DNA from: Bacteroidia bacterium
GTDB taxonomy: Bacteria; Bacteroidota; Bacteroidia; J057
Direction: 5' to 3'
Assembly: GCA_030731845.1 (NCBI GenBank)
Contig: JANQTF010000007.1
Coordinates: 19,344 to 65,965 of the forward strand
Length of the DNA: 46,622 nt
The translations under genes and the position numbers were made by a program. Below, in pieces: positions 33,787 through 42,599 of the stretch; the stretch's first letter is position 1, and each line of letters opens with the position of its first letter. Under the pieces are notes generated by a model. It worked only from the letters and a program-made list of their open reading frames with translations. It made no database searches and was not told where the DNA came from.

Positions 33787-35145
33787 ATGCTCAATATTTC
33801 TCCAAATAGGATTGAGGACATCGATAAGATGTACGACTATGATTCATTCGATCAAGTGTATAAGGCAAGATCTGCCAAAAAAATCGCTTACTGGATCGTC
33901 GGAATCCTCATTTCTGGAGTCGTGATTCTCTTTTTACCCTGGACACAAAACATTCGGGCAGAAGGAAATCTGACTACACTGCGCCCATCACAGCGACCAC
34001 AAGAGATTCATTCTACCATTGCAGGCAGGATCGAAGCATGGTATGTGAATGAAGGAGATACCGTATATGTCGGCGACACCATTGTTTTCCTCTCGGAGAT
34101 CAAAGACGCATACTTTGATCCTGAACTCATCGCCCGGATCGATATGCAAATCGAGGCTAAACTCGGCGGAATCGAGGCCTACACCAATAAGGCTGAAGCC
34201 CTCGCAGGCCAGATTAGGGCACTGGAAGCCACCCGGGCCCTCAAAGTGTCGCAGGCCATTAATAAAGTGACCCAAACAGAGCTCAAAGTGCAGTCAGATA
34301 GCATTGATCTTGTGGCAGAAGTCATTGCACTTGATATCGCTGAAATTCAATTTGCTCGTGCAGATACCTTATTCAAACAGGATCTGAAATCTCGGGCAGA
34401 TTGGGAAGAGAAGCGAAACAAAATGATGGAGGCAAAGGCCAAATTCATTTCTCAACAGAATAAGCTAGATGGAAGCAAGCAGGAACTCACCATCGTGAAG
34501 ATCGACCAGCGAAATGTGCTCAATGACTATCAGGAAAAAATAGCCAAGGCTAATTCTGATCGACAAAGTGCTCTTTCCGACCTCTTCGCTGCCCAAGGTG
34601 ATGTGGCCAAGCTTCGCAATCAACGAAGCAACTATGAGGTCAGGGTCGGATTTCGATACATCACAGCTCCGCAAGAGGGATTTGTGAACAAGGCCTTGAA
34701 ACCCGGGATCGGCGAGACGGTGAAAGAAGGCGAAGCCATTGTGAGCATTGTCCCAATTGAACAGCAGCAAGCAGCAGAAATTTTCGTGCGACCGGTAGAT
34801 GTCCCACTCGTGCTCAAGGGCGAGCATGTACGCCTCGAATTTGATGGCTGGCCTGCCTTGGTATTCTCCGGTTGGCCCAATACCTCTTTCGGTACCTTTG
34901 GCGGTCGGGTATTTGCCATAGAAAACGACATCAGCACCAACGGCCTCTATCGAATCCTCATCGAGCCAGACCCAGAAGATGAGCCTTGGCCTATCCAGTT
35001 GCGGGTGGGATCAGGGGTTCGTGGGTTTGCCTTGCTCGATGATGTGCCACTCTGGTACGAGCTATGGCGACAGCTCAACGGTTTCCCGCCAAACTACTAC
35101 ACGGGCAATGGCACAGACAAAGCCAAAGCTGGCAAAGGGAAGTAA
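33787..35145 (+). CDS. HlyD-family membrane-fusion adaptor
   Basis: A 452-residue adaptor with a cytoplasmic N-terminus, one membrane helix (about 34-54), a lipoyl-like half-motif (TIAGRIEAWYVNEGDTVYVGDTI), a long alpha-hairpin/coiled coil (about 115-280) and the returning half (FRYITAPQEGFVNKALKPGIGETVKEGEAIVSIVP). A beta-barrel domain and a C-terminal periplasmic or cytoplasm-facing tail follow. It bridges the inner-membrane ABC protein and the outer-membrane channel. It starts 18 bases after the ABC gene, so the two are cotranscribed. The tail carries an aromatic stretch (LWYELWRQLNGFPPNYY) that I do not recognise from classic HlyD. Confidence 0.94.
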   Translation: MLNISPNRIEDIDKMYDYDSFDQVYKARSAKKIAYWIVGILISGVVILFLPWTQNIRAEGNLTTLRPSQRPQEIHSTIAGRIEAWYVNEGDTVYVGDTIVFLSEIKDAYFDPELIARIDMQIEAKLGGIEAYTNKAEALAGQIRALEATRALKVSQAINKVTQTELKVQSDSIDLVAEVIALDIAEIQFARADTLFKQDLKSRADWEEKRNKMMEAKAKFISQQNKLDGSKQELTIVKIDQRNVLNDYQEKIAKANSDRQSALSDLFAAQGDVAKLRNQRSNYEVRVGFRYITAPQEGFVNKALKPGIGETVKEGEAIVSIVPIEQQQAAEIFVRPVDVPLVLKGEHVRLEFDGWPALVFSGWPNTSFGTFGGRVFAIENDISTNGLYRILIEPDPEDEPWPIQLRVGSGVRGFALLDDVPLWYELWRQLNGFPPNYYTGNGTDKAKAGKGK

Positions 35146-35189
35146 TTGACTGGCAACTTTGTGCCCTTCTCACTCATCCACATTCATCC

Positions 35190-36623
35190 ATGCGACTACG
35201 CCTCTTCTTTTTTTTCCTTCTCTGCCTGATGGCCCTTCCCGTATCTGCGCAAGAAAGGGAAGATCTCCTCACTTTTGATGCATTTTTGGAGCGGGTAGCC
35301 CAGTATCACCCCCAGGCACAGCGGGCCAATTTGCTTCTTCAACAGGCTGATGCAGAAATGCGGAAGGCACGTGGTGCTTTTGACCCCAAGCTCGAAGGGG
35401 GACTTTCGCAGAAAGTATTTGAAGACAAAAACTACTACCGCTATGTCGATGGCGGGATCAAGTGGCCCACACGCCTGGGAGGACTGGAATTCAAGGCGGG
35501 ATATGAAGCCTCTTCAGGGATCAACCTCAATCCTGAATTTTCCGTGCCGGGCAATGGACTTGCGCAGGTAGGGGCTTCCCTACCGATCGGGCAAGGCCTA
35601 CTGATTGACCCCGCCAGAGCTGGATTCCAGCAAGCTACCATCGGGCTGGAAGCTGCGCCTATAGATCGACTCAATATGCTCAATAATCTTCTGTACGAAG
35701 CTTCCTATGCCTACTGGGATTGGGCAGAAACTGCTGGCAGAGTATCTATTCTGGTGAGGGCTACCCAAGTAGCAGAAGATCGGCTGCGTTGGATCAGCAA
35801 TACTGCGATTGCCGGTGATTTGCCATTGATCGACACCCTTAAGGCCAGCATTCAAGTCCAAAATCGGCGACTGGAACGCGATCAGGCTTTGCTGGAACTC
35901 ACCCAGTACAGGCAATTGCTTCAGGTATATCTATGGGACGAAGGCGCGATCCCCTGGCAGCAGGGCAGCGATTTTGCGGCACAGGCTCCGGTATCCATTG
36001 CTGCTGAGCCACCCATGGCGGCTGACAGCCTCGCCGCGATGCTCATGAGTATCGAGACCCAGCACCCCGAGCTTCTCGGCCTTCGCTACGACCTTGCCTG
36101 GCTGGATGTGGAGCGAAGAATGAAAGCCGAAAAGCTCAAACCCAAACTCAACCTCGAATATGCAGCTCTCAATGAGCCTATTTTCGGAACGGGAGGCTCG
36201 GTGGTAGATCCGAGCCTATTCATGGACAATTACAAGTGGGGGTTTCAGGTGAGTTTTCCCTTGTTTTTGCGGGAGGCACGTGGCGACCTGGGGCTCACGA
36301 AGGTGAAGATTCAGGATGTGCAATGGAAACAAGAGGAAAAAAGGCAGGCTATTCTGGCGAAAGTAGGCGTGTATGCCAGCCAAATGGAAGTATTATTTGA
36401 TCAGATGCAGCTTTCCCAGCAGAATGTGAGCAACTACCGGCAACTCTTGGAAGCCGAAAACAACAAATTCAGGGCAGGAGAAAGCTCCGTTTTCGAAATC
36501 AATGTGTGGGAAACCCAGCTTATCGAATCAGAATTGAAGCTCCTATCACTTCAGGCAAAATATGCTAAAACGCAGGCGGCACTCGCCTGGGCGGCAGGCC
36601 AACTGGCCAATCCGATGAATTGA
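35190..36623 (+). CDS. TolC-family outer-membrane efflux channel
   Basis: A 477-residue precursor with a signal peptide (MRLRLFFFFLLCLMALPVSAQ). The duplicated OEP fold is visible as helical stretches with Q/A/E heptads (for example AQRANLLLQQADAEMRKARGAFDPKL and the mirror NYRQLLEAENNKFRAGESSVFEIN). It lies 44 bases after the HlyD-type gene and completes a three-part export machine. ATG 35190 is chosen because the signal peptide begins there, although the open frame starts inside the previous gene. Mature length (about 456) is usual for the family. Confidence 0.95.
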   Translation: MRLRLFFFFLLCLMALPVSAQEREDLLTFDAFLERVAQYHPQAQRANLLLQQADAEMRKARGAFDPKLEGGLSQKVFEDKNYYRYVDGGIKWPTRLGGLEFKAGYEASSGINLNPEFSVPGNGLAQVGASLPIGQGLLIDPARAGFQQATIGLEAAPIDRLNMLNNLLYEASYAYWDWAETAGRVSILVRATQVAEDRLRWISNTAIAGDLPLIDTLKASIQVQNRRLERDQALLELTQYRQLLQVYLWDEGAIPWQQGSDFAAQAPVSIAAEPPMAADSLAAMLMSIETQHPELLGLRYDLAWLDVERRMKAEKLKPKLNLEYAALNEPIFGTGGSVVDPSLFMDNYKWGFQVSFPLFLREARGDLGLTKVKIQDVQWKQEEKRQAILAKVGVYASQMEVLFDQMQLSQQNVSNYRQLLEAENNKFRAGESSVFEINVWETQLIESELKLLSLQAKYAKTQAALAWAAGQLANPMN

Positions 36624-36678
36624 GTCACTTTTTTTGAATATTTTCGTTACCAACGGGCCATTGACCCGTCAAAGAAGT

Positions 36679-37368
36679 ATGAAGACCAATATCATCCTAT
36701 CCCTACTTGCCTTGGCACTTTGCCTGCCAGCCCTTGCTCAAACCCCACAAGAAGGTCGGTACGAGTTCTACAAAAAAATCGCACCGGCAGCTCCCGGGCT
36801 CACCTTTACCTATGATGCCGACCCGGCAACAGTAGAGGCCGCGCTCGCTGAGAGGCTCTCTTCTGCAACTACCAAAAAACCAGAAAAAGTCAAGGGAACT
36901 CTGGCTGTTTATACCGGACTTGTATTTCCACCAATCGCTTCACAAACCCTGGATTACTATGTTCAGCTGGATGAAATTGGTGGAAACCCAACCAAAACAA
37001 AGCTGACTTGGTTCATGGCCCTTGGCAATGATAACTTTATTTCTTCCGCCAATTTCCCCACAGAAATGGCCGCAGCCTCCAACTTTTTGGTAAGCCTCCA
37101 GCAAGACATCAACCGCAGCCTGCTGCGCGTAGCTGCTGAGGAAGCACTTGCAACGCTCGAAGCCCAGGAAAAGGTGGTGAAAGACCTCGAAAAAGCCAAA
37201 GAAGATCTGGAAAAAGAAAAGCAAAAACTGGAAGACGAATTGGCAGAAAATAAAAAATCAACCGAGAAAAATGCTGATGCCTTGTCAGAGGCCAAAGCCA
37301 AACTGGTAGAGCTACGCAGTACTGTGCAAGGGCTTCGCAAGGATATGCAATCGCTTGAGCGCCCCTAA
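36679..37368 (+). CDS. exported coiled-coil protein of unknown function
   Basis: Starting at ATG 36679 (MKTNIILSLLALALCLPALAQ) the protein is a 229-residue precursor. A globular beta-rich domain (about 22-145, with TFTYDADPATVEAALAERL) is followed by a long charged coiled coil (about 145-229; KDLEKAKEDLEKEKQKLEDELAENKKS). It is 55 bases after the TolC-type gene and precedes a strong terminator, so it is probably the last gene of the exporter operon. It may be a periplasmic partner that reaches the channel or peptidoglycan, but this is positional inference. I do not recognise a family for the N-terminal part. Confidence 0.75.
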   Translation: MKTNIILSLLALALCLPALAQTPQEGRYEFYKKIAPAAPGLTFTYDADPATVEAALAERLSSATTKKPEKVKGTLAVYTGLVFPPIASQTLDYYVQLDEIGGNPTKTKLTWFMALGNDNFISSANFPTEMAAASNFLVSLQQDINRSLLRVAAEEALATLEAQEKVVKDLEKAKEDLEKEKQKLEDELAENKKSTEKNADALSEAKAKLVELRSTVQGLRKDMQSLERP

Positions 37369-37383
37369 CAAAGGCTCAATTCT

Positions 37384-37427
37384 GGCAAAGCCCGAGGGAT
37401 ATTCATCTCCCTCGGGCTTTGCCTTTT
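37384..37427 (+). terminator. strong terminator after the exporter operon
   Basis: A perfect 16-bp stem (37384-37399 with 37408-37423), 8-base loop, followed by TTTTG. It begins 16 bases past the coiled-coil gene and separates it from ftsK. Confidence 0.92.
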
Positions 37428-37541
37428 GAAGAAATCTATCGAAGGCAAGGGAATCTGTGGAAGACGTGCCCATTGCCATCCTCGCTGCTTGAGCATCACG
37501 CTTGGCAGAGGGTATCGATCCCCTCAACTTTGTAGCTAACA

Positions 37542-37574
37542 TTGGCATTTGACCCTAATTTTTAGGTATCTTTG
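37542..37574 (+). promoter_or_regulatory. candidate promoter for ftsK
   Basis: TATCTTTG (37567-37574) matches TAnnTTTG exactly, with a TTG at 37542-37544, 22 bases upstream (within the 17-23 range). Transcription near 37581 would give a leader of about 87 bases. Confidence 0.55.
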
Positions 37575-37667
37575 ATAGAGAATTTAGCTATCTGAGTCTC
37601 AATTGTTTGGAATCAGGTACTTGATGTGTAGCATTAGCTTTTAGCATAGGAATTAATTTTAACCCTC

Positions 37668-40271
37668 GTGGCGAAACAGAGCTCGAATCGTAGGAAACCA
37701 GCCCCAAAAAAGAAAGCCCCTGCTGGCCCCATTTCCTCCTTTCAAGGAATATGGAAATCCCTTGCAAGCACCACTGAGCACAAAGAGCAATGGTGGAAAT
37801 TCTTTTCCTGGAGTCTGGTGTTTCTTAGTCTCATCTCCCTCATTGCCTGTATTTCCTATTTTTTCACCGGGAAGATAGATCAGTCTGAGCTAGGCGTAGA
37901 AGCAGTAGAACCCGGGCAGGTGCGCAATTGGCTCGGGAAAACGGGGGCAGGCATCGCCAACCTCATTATTTTCCGGGGCTTTGGCCTGGTAGGCCTGCTC
38001 ATTCCAGCCTATGGCCTCCTTCTTGGCCTCCTCATGCTAGAAGACGATTATTACGCCTACGCAAAAAAACTCCTGAAGTACATCCTCTTCATCCTCTTTT
38101 TTGGCACCATCTTCATCTCTTTTGTTGAGCTCCTGATCGACCCTATGAGCGCCTTCTGGGGTGGTGGAGTTGGCGTATCGATCAACTATTGGCTCTTTGC
38201 CCGCATAGGCAAAGTAGGAGTTACCTTCCTGATCTTGTTCTTCATCGTCCTCTTTTTTGTGCTCAATTATAATGCTGAACTACGCGCCTCAGGATTGATC
38301 AACACCCTGAAGACCAAGATGGACAAAGGCTTGATTCCCAAAGGGATCGATACCAGCAAAGCCAAAAAAACGCTGGGAAAAACCTTTCAGAAAAAAGACC
38401 CCACAGCTCAGCCAACTACCACAACAGAAAAACCAGCGCCCAACACCCAACCCCTTCAAGAACCAGCATTCAGCGTATCGGGGGATGAATCATCTGTTCG
38501 ACCAGATCAACCATTAACCCTGGAGTTTCCCTCAACCGCCATCAAACCCAGGGAAGACAATCCAAAGAAACCCGGAGACGATCTGGAGTTTACCATCGTG
38601 ACGCCGCAAGACGAGCCCAAGCTTGTGATCTCTGATCCCATCAAGTTAGAGCAACTCGGCGAGGACAACGTTGGCATCGATGAGCAAGGCAACGCGATGA
38701 AAATTGTGCCTGACTCTGATCTCGAAATCGAAAATGCCGAGGATTATTTTGATGACGAGCTCTACGACCCTACCCAAGAGCTCTCCGATTATGAAAAACC
38801 CAGACTCGAGCTTCTCGAAGACCACGGCAGCGGGCGTGGTCGGGAGGTGGACCGGCAGGAGTTGGAGGACAACAAAAACAAAATCGTGAAGACCCTCAGC
38901 GACTACGGCATCTCGATCGAGTCCATCAAAGCCACCGTAGGTCCCACGGTTACCCTCTATGAAATCGTGCCATCGGCAGGGGTGAGAATCTCCAAGATTC
39001 GCAACCTCGAAGACGATATTGCGCTGAATCTCGCGGCGCTCGGCATTCGCATTATTGCCCCCATTCCCGGCAAAGGCACCATTGGGATTGAAGTCCCAAA
39101 CTCCAACCCCGAGATCGTATCACTGCGCGGTGTGTTTCAGACAGAAAAGTACATGACCACCAAGGCGGAGCTCCCCATCGCACTTGGCCGCACCATCTCC
39201 AACGAGGTATTTATCGCCGACCTCAACAAGATGCCTCACCTCCTGATCGCAGGGGCTACCGGGCAAGGAAAGTCCGTAGGCCTCAACACGGTCATCGCTT
39301 CGATTCTGTATAAAAAGCACCCTGCGGAGGTGAAATTTGTGCTTATTGACCCCAAAAAGGTGGAAATGAGCCTCTATGCCAGCCTGCGCAACCACTTTTT
39401 GGCCCAGCTGCCAGAGCAAGGCGATGAGCCCATCGTAACCGATGTGAGAGACGCCGTGAACGTGCTCAAGTCGCTGTGTGTGGAGATGGACAGGCGATAC
39501 GACCTGCTCAAAAAAGCCAGGGTAAGAAACCTCAAGGAGTACAACACCAAGTTTACTTCGCGCAAGCTCAATCCTCGCAAAGGACATGAATTTCTGCCCT
39601 ATATCGTGCTCATCATCGACGAGTTGGCAGATATGATGATGACCGCTGGCAAGGAAGTGGAAATGCCCATTGCCCGCCTTGCACAGCTCGCCCGCGCAGT
39701 GGGAATCCACCTCGTGGTGGCTACCCAGCGCCCTTCGGTAAATGTGATCACCGGGATCATCAAGGCCAACTTCCCCGCAAGGCTTTCCTACCGGGTTATT
39801 TCCAAAGTCGATTCACGCACCATTCTCGACGCTAATGGCGCCGATCAACTCGTAGGAAGGGGTGACTTGCTTTTGTCCACAGGCAATGAAATTATCAGGA
39901 TTCAGAATGCCTTCATCGACACGCCAGAGATTGAGCGAGTGGTTGACTTCATCTCCAAGCAGCGAGGATTTACTGAGCCATACCTGCTCCCAGAGATCCC
40001 CATCGAGGGTGGAGATGATTTAGATGATGAAGATGAAATTTTTGAGAAAGATAGTCGTTTTGAAGAGGCAGCCCGGTTGATTGTGAGGTTCCAGATAGGA
40101 TCTGCCTCCCTGATTCAACGGAAGATGAAGCTTGGATATAATCGCGCAGGTCGGATCATTGATCAGCTAGAACGAGCAGGAGTTGTAGGCGCCCATTCTG
40201 GAAGCAAAGCCCGTGATGTTCTTGTGACTGATGAAGCAGAGTTGGAACGGTATTTGTCCAATATGGATTGA
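37668..40271 (+). CDS. ftsK: DNA translocase FtsK/SpoIIIE
   Basis: An 867-residue FtsK. Four membrane helices (about 48-68, 95-122, 137-157, 183-201) anchor it at the septum. An acidic, Pro/Thr-rich linker (about 205-380) is shorter than in E. coli. The motor domain has Walker A GATGQGKS (529-536) and Walker B YIVLIIDELADMMM, with HLVVATQRPSVNVITGIIKANFPARLSYRV. The winged-helix gamma domain (about 800-867, FEEAARLIVRFQIGSASLIQRKMKLGYNRAGRIIDQLERAGVVG) reads orientation sequences on the chromosome. It pumps terminus DNA during division. The start is GTG at 37668; the next gene is a LolA-like carrier 29 bases on. Confidence 0.97.
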   Translation: MAKQSSNRRKPAPKKKAPAGPISSFQGIWKSLASTTEHKEQWWKFFSWSLVFLSLISLIACISYFFTGKIDQSELGVEAVEPGQVRNWLGKTGAGIANLIIFRGFGLVGLLIPAYGLLLGLLMLEDDYYAYAKKLLKYILFILFFGTIFISFVELLIDPMSAFWGGGVGVSINYWLFARIGKVGVTFLILFFIVLFFVLNYNAELRASGLINTLKTKMDKGLIPKGIDTSKAKKTLGKTFQKKDPTAQPTTTTEKPAPNTQPLQEPAFSVSGDESSVRPDQPLTLEFPSTAIKPREDNPKKPGDDLEFTIVTPQDEPKLVISDPIKLEQLGEDNVGIDEQGNAMKIVPDSDLEIENAEDYFDDELYDPTQELSDYEKPRLELLEDHGSGRGREVDRQELEDNKNKIVKTLSDYGISIESIKATVGPTVTLYEIVPSAGVRISKIRNLEDDIALNLAALGIRIIAPIPGKGTIGIEVPNSNPEIVSLRGVFQTEKYMTTKAELPIALGRTISNEVFIADLNKMPHLLIAGATGQGKSVGLNTVIASILYKKHPAEVKFVLIDPKKVEMSLYASLRNHFLAQLPEQGDEPIVTDVRDAVNVLKSLCVEMDRRYDLLKKARVRNLKEYNTKFTSRKLNPRKGHEFLPYIVLIIDELADMMMTAGKEVEMPIARLAQLARAVGIHLVVATQRPSVNVITGIIKANFPARLSYRVISKVDSRTILDANGADQLVGRGDLLLSTGNEIIRIQNAFIDTPEIERVVDFISKQRGFTEPYLLPEIPIEGGDDLDDEDEIFEKDSRFEEAARLIVRFQIGSASLIQRKMKLGYNRAGRIIDQLERAGVVGAHSGSKARDVLVTDEAELERYLSNMD

Positions 40272-40300
40272 ACAGCGAATACGGTAATTTAACAAGAAAA

Positions 40301-40957
40301 ATGAAGAAAATTTGGAATCTCCCTGTGGTCTTCTTGATCGGGACCTTCTTGATCGGAGCAGGCTTTCGCACTGCCCCTGTAGAAGACGCGAATCAAATTC
40401 TGCGGGAGTCGAAAGCGAAATTAGAGTCGCTTCAAGATCTTTCGGCTAAGTTTAGCTACGAAATCAGCAATCCTGCCATGCGTGCGGTCCGCAAAGACGG
40501 CAACGTGATCTACAAAGGTGGCAAGTTTGTTGTGAAGCTCAATGACATGCAAGTGTATTGCGACGGGGAAACCCAATGGTTTTTTCTGCCCGAAGTGAAC
40601 GAAGTGACTGTACAAGACTACGATCCTGAAGATGAATTCTCTATCGAATACATTTTCAGAGTGTATCAGGCCGCCGCGAGAGCACGCTATGACGGCACCG
40701 ACCAAATTCACGGTGCTACTTGTCACAAGATTTTCCTCGCAGTCACTGACCCCGCCCTTGATTATCATCAGGCTCACGTCTGGATTAATACAACCACCAA
40801 ACTGCTCGAAAAAGTAGCCCTCGTGGACAAAAAACAGACCAAAACGACCTATGAGTTCTCCAATATTGAGGTAAACAAAGGGTTGAACAACGAAATATTC
40901 AAATTCAAATCCTCTGACCATCCAGGCGTCGATATCTATGACGAGCGGATGAATTAG
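40301..40957 (+). CDS. LolA-like outer-membrane lipoprotein carrier
   Basis: A 218-residue precursor with a signal peptide (MKKIWNLPVVFLIGTFLIGAGFRTA). The mature part is a LolA/LppX-type half-barrel: ILRESKAKLESLQDLSAKFSYEI, then a strand pair GNVIYKGGKFVVKLNDMQVYCDGETQWFFLPEVNEVTVQ. It matches the LolA fold that shields the acyl chains of lipoproteins while carrying them across the periplasm from the LolCDE exporter. It is 29 bases after ftsK, a neighbour I recall from other Bacteroidota. Residues before ATG 40301 are in frame but lack a signal sequence. A second LolA-like gene, broken by an amber codon, follows at 41221. Confidence 0.9.
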   Translation: MKKIWNLPVVFLIGTFLIGAGFRTAPVEDANQILRESKAKLESLQDLSAKFSYEISNPAMRAVRKDGNVIYKGGKFVVKLNDMQVYCDGETQWFFLPEVNEVTVQDYDPEDEFSIEYIFRVYQAAARARYDGTDQIHGATCHKIFLAVTDPALDYHQAHVWINTTTKLLEKVALVDKKQTKTTYEFSNIEVNKGLNNEIFKFKSSDHPGVDIYDERMN

Positions 40958-40972
40958 GAAGTTTGAATGAGC

Positions 40973-41009
40973 AAAAGCCCGCTATTCTATCGGAATAGCG
41001 GGCTTTTTT
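40973..41009 (+). terminator. terminator after the LolA-like gene
   Basis: A perfect 15-bp stem (40973-40987 with 40993-41007), 5-base loop, ending in a T-run of six. It closes the ftsK-LolA unit. Confidence 0.93.
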
Positions 41010-41173
41010 GTATCCTACCCCAGGATTTTCACCCCATTTCTAAGAAACTCAACCTACAAAGGAGATCCCAGTGCTTTGGCTATCAATCCCCTGGGCCATC
41101 TTCCTTTCCATGGATGAGGTAGTAAAGCATCTAGAATTTATGGGCACCAATTTGAGGGGAGAAACATTTCAGC

Positions 41174-41204
41174 TTGGCAGGCATTTTCAAGATTCGTAAC
41201 TTGA
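41174..41204 (+). promoter_or_regulatory. candidate promoter of the broken LolA-like gene
   Basis: TTG (41174-41176), a 20-base spacer and TAACTTGA (41197-41204); the -7 box resembles that of mdh. The start codon at 41221 lies 16 bases further on, so the leader would be very short. Confidence 0.45.
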
Positions 41205-41220
41205 CCAAAAACGAATCGCC

Positions 41221-41814
41221 ATGACTCGCCTCCTTGCCCGTTTTCTCCTGATTTTGATTGGATTGAGCTCCTAGTGTTTTGCCCAATTAGGGCCAACCAT
41301 TTGGGACGAAGCCAAAAAAGAATTCGCCAAACATGCTAGCTACAAGGTTGAATTCTCCTTCGACAGGTCTAGCCCCATGACCCGCAGCGCGCCTGCCAAA
41401 GGAAGTATGACCTATAGTGAAGGAAAATTCAAGCTTACTTTGCCAGACCTCAGCTGGTATTTCAATGGGGACACCCTGTGGGAGCAAGTGGATGGCAGAT
41501 ATAATGTCGAAATCCGACTCGGGCTTGATCCCAAAGCCCTCTCGCCCTCCGAAATGCTGGAAGTATTGAATCGGCAGCCAGCCTCCGTGAAGCATTATGG
41601 CATCATGGATCACAATGGAGAGATGTGCGATCGCCTCAAAATCGATTTTTCAGGAAAATCACTCCCCTATGAGACCGTATTTCTGTGGGTCAATACGAAG
41701 CGGCAAATCGTAAAAGTGCTGTTTATGGATCAGCATCAGGTGGCTACCACCATCGTGCTCCATAGCATCAAGCCGATCCCAACTCCCAATCCTTTGACTT
41801 TCTCCTTTCGATGA
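41221..41814 (+). pseudogene. LolA-like gene interrupted by an amber codon in its signal peptide
   Basis: From ATG 41221 the frame reads MTRLLARFLLILIGLSS, then TAG (41272-41274), then CFAQLGPTIWDEAKKEFAKH and on without a break to the stop at 41812-41814. The parts before and after the TAG join into a perfect signal peptide ending near CFAQ, so one codon is hit and the rest is intact. The downstream body is LolA-like (MTYSEGKFKLTLPDLSWYFNGDTLWEQV, LWVNTKRQIVKVLFMD) and parallels the intact copy at 40301. The first ATG after the stop (41377) would give a 145-residue protein without signal or first strands. It is a recent pseudogene, a sequencing error or a readthrough site; I cannot tell which. 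Confidence 0.85.
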
Positions 41815-41893
41815 TCCCGTAACGCAAAGAGGGGACGCAAATTTTCCGTAAAAGGGTAAGCCTGGCTTCGCTGGCAAATGGTATATTCACAGA

Positions 41894-42460
41894 GTGAAAA
41901 TCATCATTCTCTGCATTAGTCTCGCGTGTCTTGTGCTTTCTTGTGACCAACAAAGTCAAGGGAGCCGCCTATCCCCGCCCGCCACACTCACTGCCTTGAG
42001 TCATCGACTTGAGGCTGCGCCTCATCCACCCCTGAGCAAAGAGGCACTCGGAGCATGGTTGGCTACCTGTCAACTCGAAGGATTTAGCATCAAAGAAAAT
42101 AATACGTCGGAATTCATGATTAACGGTCAGCCGGTGACAGAAGGCAAACTCGTGGGCGTAAATAAAGACGGCTATGTGGCCATGGTGATCACCGATTATG
42201 CGGCAGATAGCAGTGCTTTTTTGAATCTATACAGGCGCTATCTCTGGGAAAGCCCGGCAGAACCAAGCCCTGGCTTGGACTGGGTAAAAGAGTATGGCGG
42301 TTTTGCGTGGATTTGGAAAGAGGACGGGAGCGATATTCAATATCTGGAAGCAGGAATCCTTGACAGGTTTCACCTGAGGGTGAGAAGCAACCTTCCTGAT
42401 TCTGATTCGTTGCTGCAAGAGGTAGCAGCTAGTCACAGGTGGCAAAGTATTCATCGATAA
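41894..42460 (+). CDS. small lipoprotein of unknown function
   Basis: The start is GTG 41894 (MKIIILCISLACLVLSC), with a lipobox LVLS-C17. The 188-residue protein has a mixed alpha/beta soluble part with tryptophan-rich stretches (YRRYLWESPAEPSPGLDWVKEYGGFAWIW). I do not recognise the family. It follows the broken LolA-like gene by 79 bases on the same strand and may share its transcript, which would be consistent with a lipoprotein-transport neighbourhood, but nothing in the sequence shows a joint role. Confidence 0.7.
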   Translation: MKIIILCISLACLVLSCDQQSQGSRLSPPATLTALSHRLEAAPHPPLSKEALGAWLATCQLEGFSIKENNTSEFMINGQPVTEGKLVGVNKDGYVAMVITDYAADSSAFLNLYRRYLWESPAEPSPGLDWVKEYGGFAWIWKEDGSDIQYLEAGILDRFHLRVRSNLPDSDSLLQEVAASHRWQSIHR

Positions 42461-42599
42461 AAGAAGGCCTAACTCAGAATATTCCTGCAACAAGGCTAAA
42501 ATCTTACACCCTCGGGAGCATTCTTTAAGGCGCCAATTTTCCATCATTGCAAAAAATAAATACCTTTACTGTCGGAATAATTTCAAATCTAATACCAAT

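Noticed and set aside
32008-37368. A bacteriocin- or peptide-export locus
   Set aside because: The ABC protein has no peptidase domain and no small double-glycine peptide gene was seen nearby, so the substrate class cannot be claimed.
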